A DNA stretch of 64,000 bases. Origin: DASWJZ01 sp963792885. Lineage in GTDB: Bacteria > Pseudomonadota > Alphaproteobacteria > Rhizobiales > Afifellaceae. The stretch covers positions 62,001-126,000 of the forward strand of contig CAWBXX010000009.1 in NCBI GenBank assembly GCA_963792885.1. Direction: 5' to 3'. The notes below the pieces were generated by a model. It searched no databases. It worked only from the letters and a program-made list of their open reading frames with translations, and was not told the DNA's origin. Positions 62,707-64,000 of this stretch are shown one piece after another. Within the stretch, counting starts at the first letter, position 1. Each line of letters begins with the position of its first letter. Both the position numbers and the translations under genes were made by a program.

Positions 62707-63159
62707 ATGTGGCCCTACACGGCCGAAGAGGCTGAATCCTGGTCCACGCCGCGCGGTGAGCTTGCCTCGCGCGTGCTGGCCATGCCGGCCGATACCAACC
62801 CCTCCGGCGATATTTTCGGCGGCTGGATCATGTCGCTGATGGACGCGTCGGGCGCCATGGCGGCATCGAGCTTCGCGAAATGCCGGGTTGTCACCGTCGC
62901 GGCGACCGACATGTCGTTCCATCATCCGGTCAAGGTCGGCGACACGGCTTGCTGCTACGCGGCGCTGGTGCGCGTCGGGCGGACGTCGCTCACCTATCAC
63001 ATCGAGGTCTGGGTGCATCGCGCCGGTCACGGTGCCCAGACCAAGGTGACGGAGGCGGAGTTCACTTTCGTGTGCGTCGACGATACCGGCGAGCCGCAAA
63101 TGATCCCGGCCGACCACAACCGGAGTGGCGAACTTCCGCCGGAGCCGCGCGTCTGGTGA
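62707..63159 (+). CDS. acyl-CoA thioesterase (YciA-like hot-dog fold)
   Basis: The 150-residue protein contains LASRVLAMPADTNPSGDIFG, GWIMSLMDASGAMAASSFAK and FHHPVKVGDTACCYAALVRV, the pattern of YciA/acyl-CoA hydrolase proteins with the catalytic Asp in NPSGDIFGGW. It hydrolyses acyl-CoA esters. It appears unrelated to the nitrogen genes on both sides. ATG 62707 follows GGAGAGCGC. It may share the divergent control region with the GntR gene. Confidence 0.88.
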   Translation: MWPYTAEEAESWSTPRGELASRVLAMPADTNPSGDIFGGWIMSLMDASGAMAASSFAKCRVVTVAATDMSFHHPVKVGDTACCYAALVRVGRTSLTYHIEVWVHRAGHGAQTKVTEAEFTFVCVDDTGEPQMIPADHNRSGELPPEPRVW

Positions 63160-63216
63160 TGCCACTGGCCGCTCGCCGCGGCTGTGGGTGGCATCCATCT
63201 TGCATCGATCTTTTAA

Positions 63217-63332
63217 TGCAGCGCGTCTAGGGTTCCGGCCGCCTTCCAGGTGGCGCTGGTCCGAGAGACGCACTCGTTGCGGCCAATGCCGTTTCGAGAC
63301 ACGGCGGGCCAAAATCCCGGGAGGTCACTGCA
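63217..63332 (+). promoter_or_regulatory. guanidine-I riboswitch (ykkC class)
   Basis: The conserved blocks of the ykkC motif appear in order: CTAGGGTTCCG (63227-63237), CTGGTCCGAGAG (63256-63267), ACACGGCGGG (63299-63308) and AAAATCCCGGGAGG (63311-63324). TGCAG and CTGCA at the borders can close the element. The class I form senses guanidinium and turns on transport or degradation genes. It stands directly before a binding protein typical of urea/guanidine-carboxylase loci, which favours the guanidine subtype over the related ppGpp and PRPP subtypes. Confidence 0.88.
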
Positions 63333-63333
63333 T

Positions 63334-63369
63334 GGGTCAGCCGAGCGCGACCCGCCTCCCGTGCTCGGC
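63334..63369 (+). promoter_or_regulatory. putative riboswitch expression platform
   Basis: Two mutually exclusive stems follow the aptamer: GGGTC (63334-63338) with GACCC (63349-63353), and GCCGAGC (63340-63346) with GCTCGGC (63363-63369). There is no T-run behind either, so control may be by rho, by translation or by a switch further downstream. Confidence 0.4.
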
Positions 63370-63425
63370 AGACATTCGCGACGATTGGCCGATTCCGGCC
63401 GTTACGACACGAAGGAGCCGAGGGC

Positions 63426-64000
63426 ATGTCTTTCAAGAGAGCCGCCGTCTTGACCACTGCGTTTGCCGCGTTCGGCATCGCTGCGTTCACCTCCATGTCC
63501 GCGCTTGCGGAGGAGAAGAAGGACTTCAAAGTCTGCTGGTCGATCTATGTGGGCTGGATGCCCTGGGGCTACATCCAGGACTTCGGCATCATGAAGAAGT
63601 GGGCCGATAAATACGGGATCTCGATCGACGTCGTGCAGATCAACGACTACGTCGAGTCGATCAACCAGTACACGGCCGGCGAATATGACGGCTGCGCCAT
63701 GACCAACATGGATGCGCTGTCGATCCCGGCGGGTGGAGGCGTCGATACGACCGCGCTCATCGTCGGTGACTCCTCCAACGGCAACGACGCGATTATCCTG
63801 AAAAACGACGATACGCTTCCCGCGATCAAGGGCCAGAACGTCAACCTCGTCGAGCTCTCCGTCTCGCACTATCTCCTGGCGCGGGGGCTAAACTCGGTCG
63901 GCCTCAAGGAATCCGACATCACCGTCGTCAACACCTCAGACGCGGACATGGTGGCGGCCTACCAGACGACGGACGTGACTGCTGTCGTCACGTGGAACCC
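63426..64000 (+). CDS. ABC transporter substrate-binding protein, urea/guanidine-carboxylase region (3' end outside window)
   Basis: The first 191 residues of a NitT/TauT-like binding protein are present. It has a signal peptide (FAAFGIAAFTSMSALA) and the mature motifs FKVCWSIYVGWMPWGYIQDF, VQINDYVESINQYTAGEYDG, AMTNMDALSIPAGGGVDTTA and ELSVSHYLLARGL. These fit the family found beside urea carboxylase-type genes (TIGR03427, from memory). With the guanidine-I riboswitch in its leader it is best read as the binding protein of a guanidine importer. AAGGAG precedes the ATG. Permease, ATPase and carboxylase genes should follow beyond the right edge. Confidence 0.88.
   Translation, partial: MSFKRAAVLTTAFAAFGIAAFTSMSALAEEKKDFKVCWSIYVGWMPWGYIQDFGIMKKWADKYGISIDVVQINDYVESINQYTAGEYDGCAMTNMDALSIPAGGGVDTTALIVGDSSNGNDAIILKNDDTLPAIKGQNVNLVELSVSHYLLARGLNSVGLKESDITVVNTSDADMVAAYQTTDVTAVVTWN

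Overview
The window looks like a chromosomal segment of an alphaproteobacterium of the order Hyphomicrobiales (Rhizobiales). The evidence is high GC, the cpoB-tilS-ftsH-glmM order behind the tol-pal operon, a serC-serA pair with a structured leader, an alpha-type 6S RNA next to 5-formyltetrahydrofolate cyclo-ligase, RcdA (DUF1465) and TrcR (DUF1013) homologues, an RpoH sigma factor with the QKRLFFNLR box, and palindromic intergenic repeats of the rhizobial kind. The species cannot be named from sequence alone.

Layout. 1-14.6 kb is housekeeping: an OmpA/MotB-type protein cut by the window edge, an ABC exporter, L31, RcdA, a quinone oxidoreductase, TrcR, a TauE-type permease, YebC, the overlapping trio folate cyclo-ligase / YmdB phosphoesterase / GFA protein with 6S RNA upstream, a MscS-type channel and PrpE. 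14.6-16.3 kb is a small accessory patch with a coiled-coil membrane protein behind a structured leader and a 14-codon ORF. 16.3-29.1 kb carries an AAA ATPase, zwf, a divergent pyruvate kinase, an SDR, a MAPEG protein, a stand-alone nucleotide cyclase, a VOC protein with a YafY/WYL regulator, the ruv genes and a TetR/DUF2852 pair. 29.2-40.6 kb is the envelope block ybgC-tolQRAB-pal-cpoB-tilS-ftsH-glmM. 40.6-51.9 kb holds an outer-membrane barrel, serC-serA, a HicB/HicA-like pair, purA, rpoH and rluD. 51.9-53.1 kb is a truncated IS256-family element lying against tRNA-Glu(CTC).

53.4-64 kb is the most distinctive part. It is a nitrogen-scavenging locus: a tightly packed operon for a BMP-type ABC importer, a biuret hydrolase (BiuH-like), a second isochorismatase-fold hydrolase, a cupin and allophanate hydrolase (AtzF), faced by a convergent GntR regulator. 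Next come an acyl-CoA thioesterase and then a guanidine-I (ykkC) riboswitch in front of a NitT/TauT-type binding protein of the urea/guanidine-carboxylase family, cut by the right edge. Biuret and guanidine degradation both yield allophanate, so AtzF may be a shared end point.

Seven otherwise normal genes (quinone oxidoreductase, ybgC, tolQ, tolA, a DUF998-like gene, the second BMP permease, the second hydrolase) carry single-base frameshifts. Because tolQ and tolA are among them, residual assembly indels are the simplest explanation. Two near-identical 24-bp palindromes connect the cyclase gene with the VOC/YafY genes and suggest a small local regulon.
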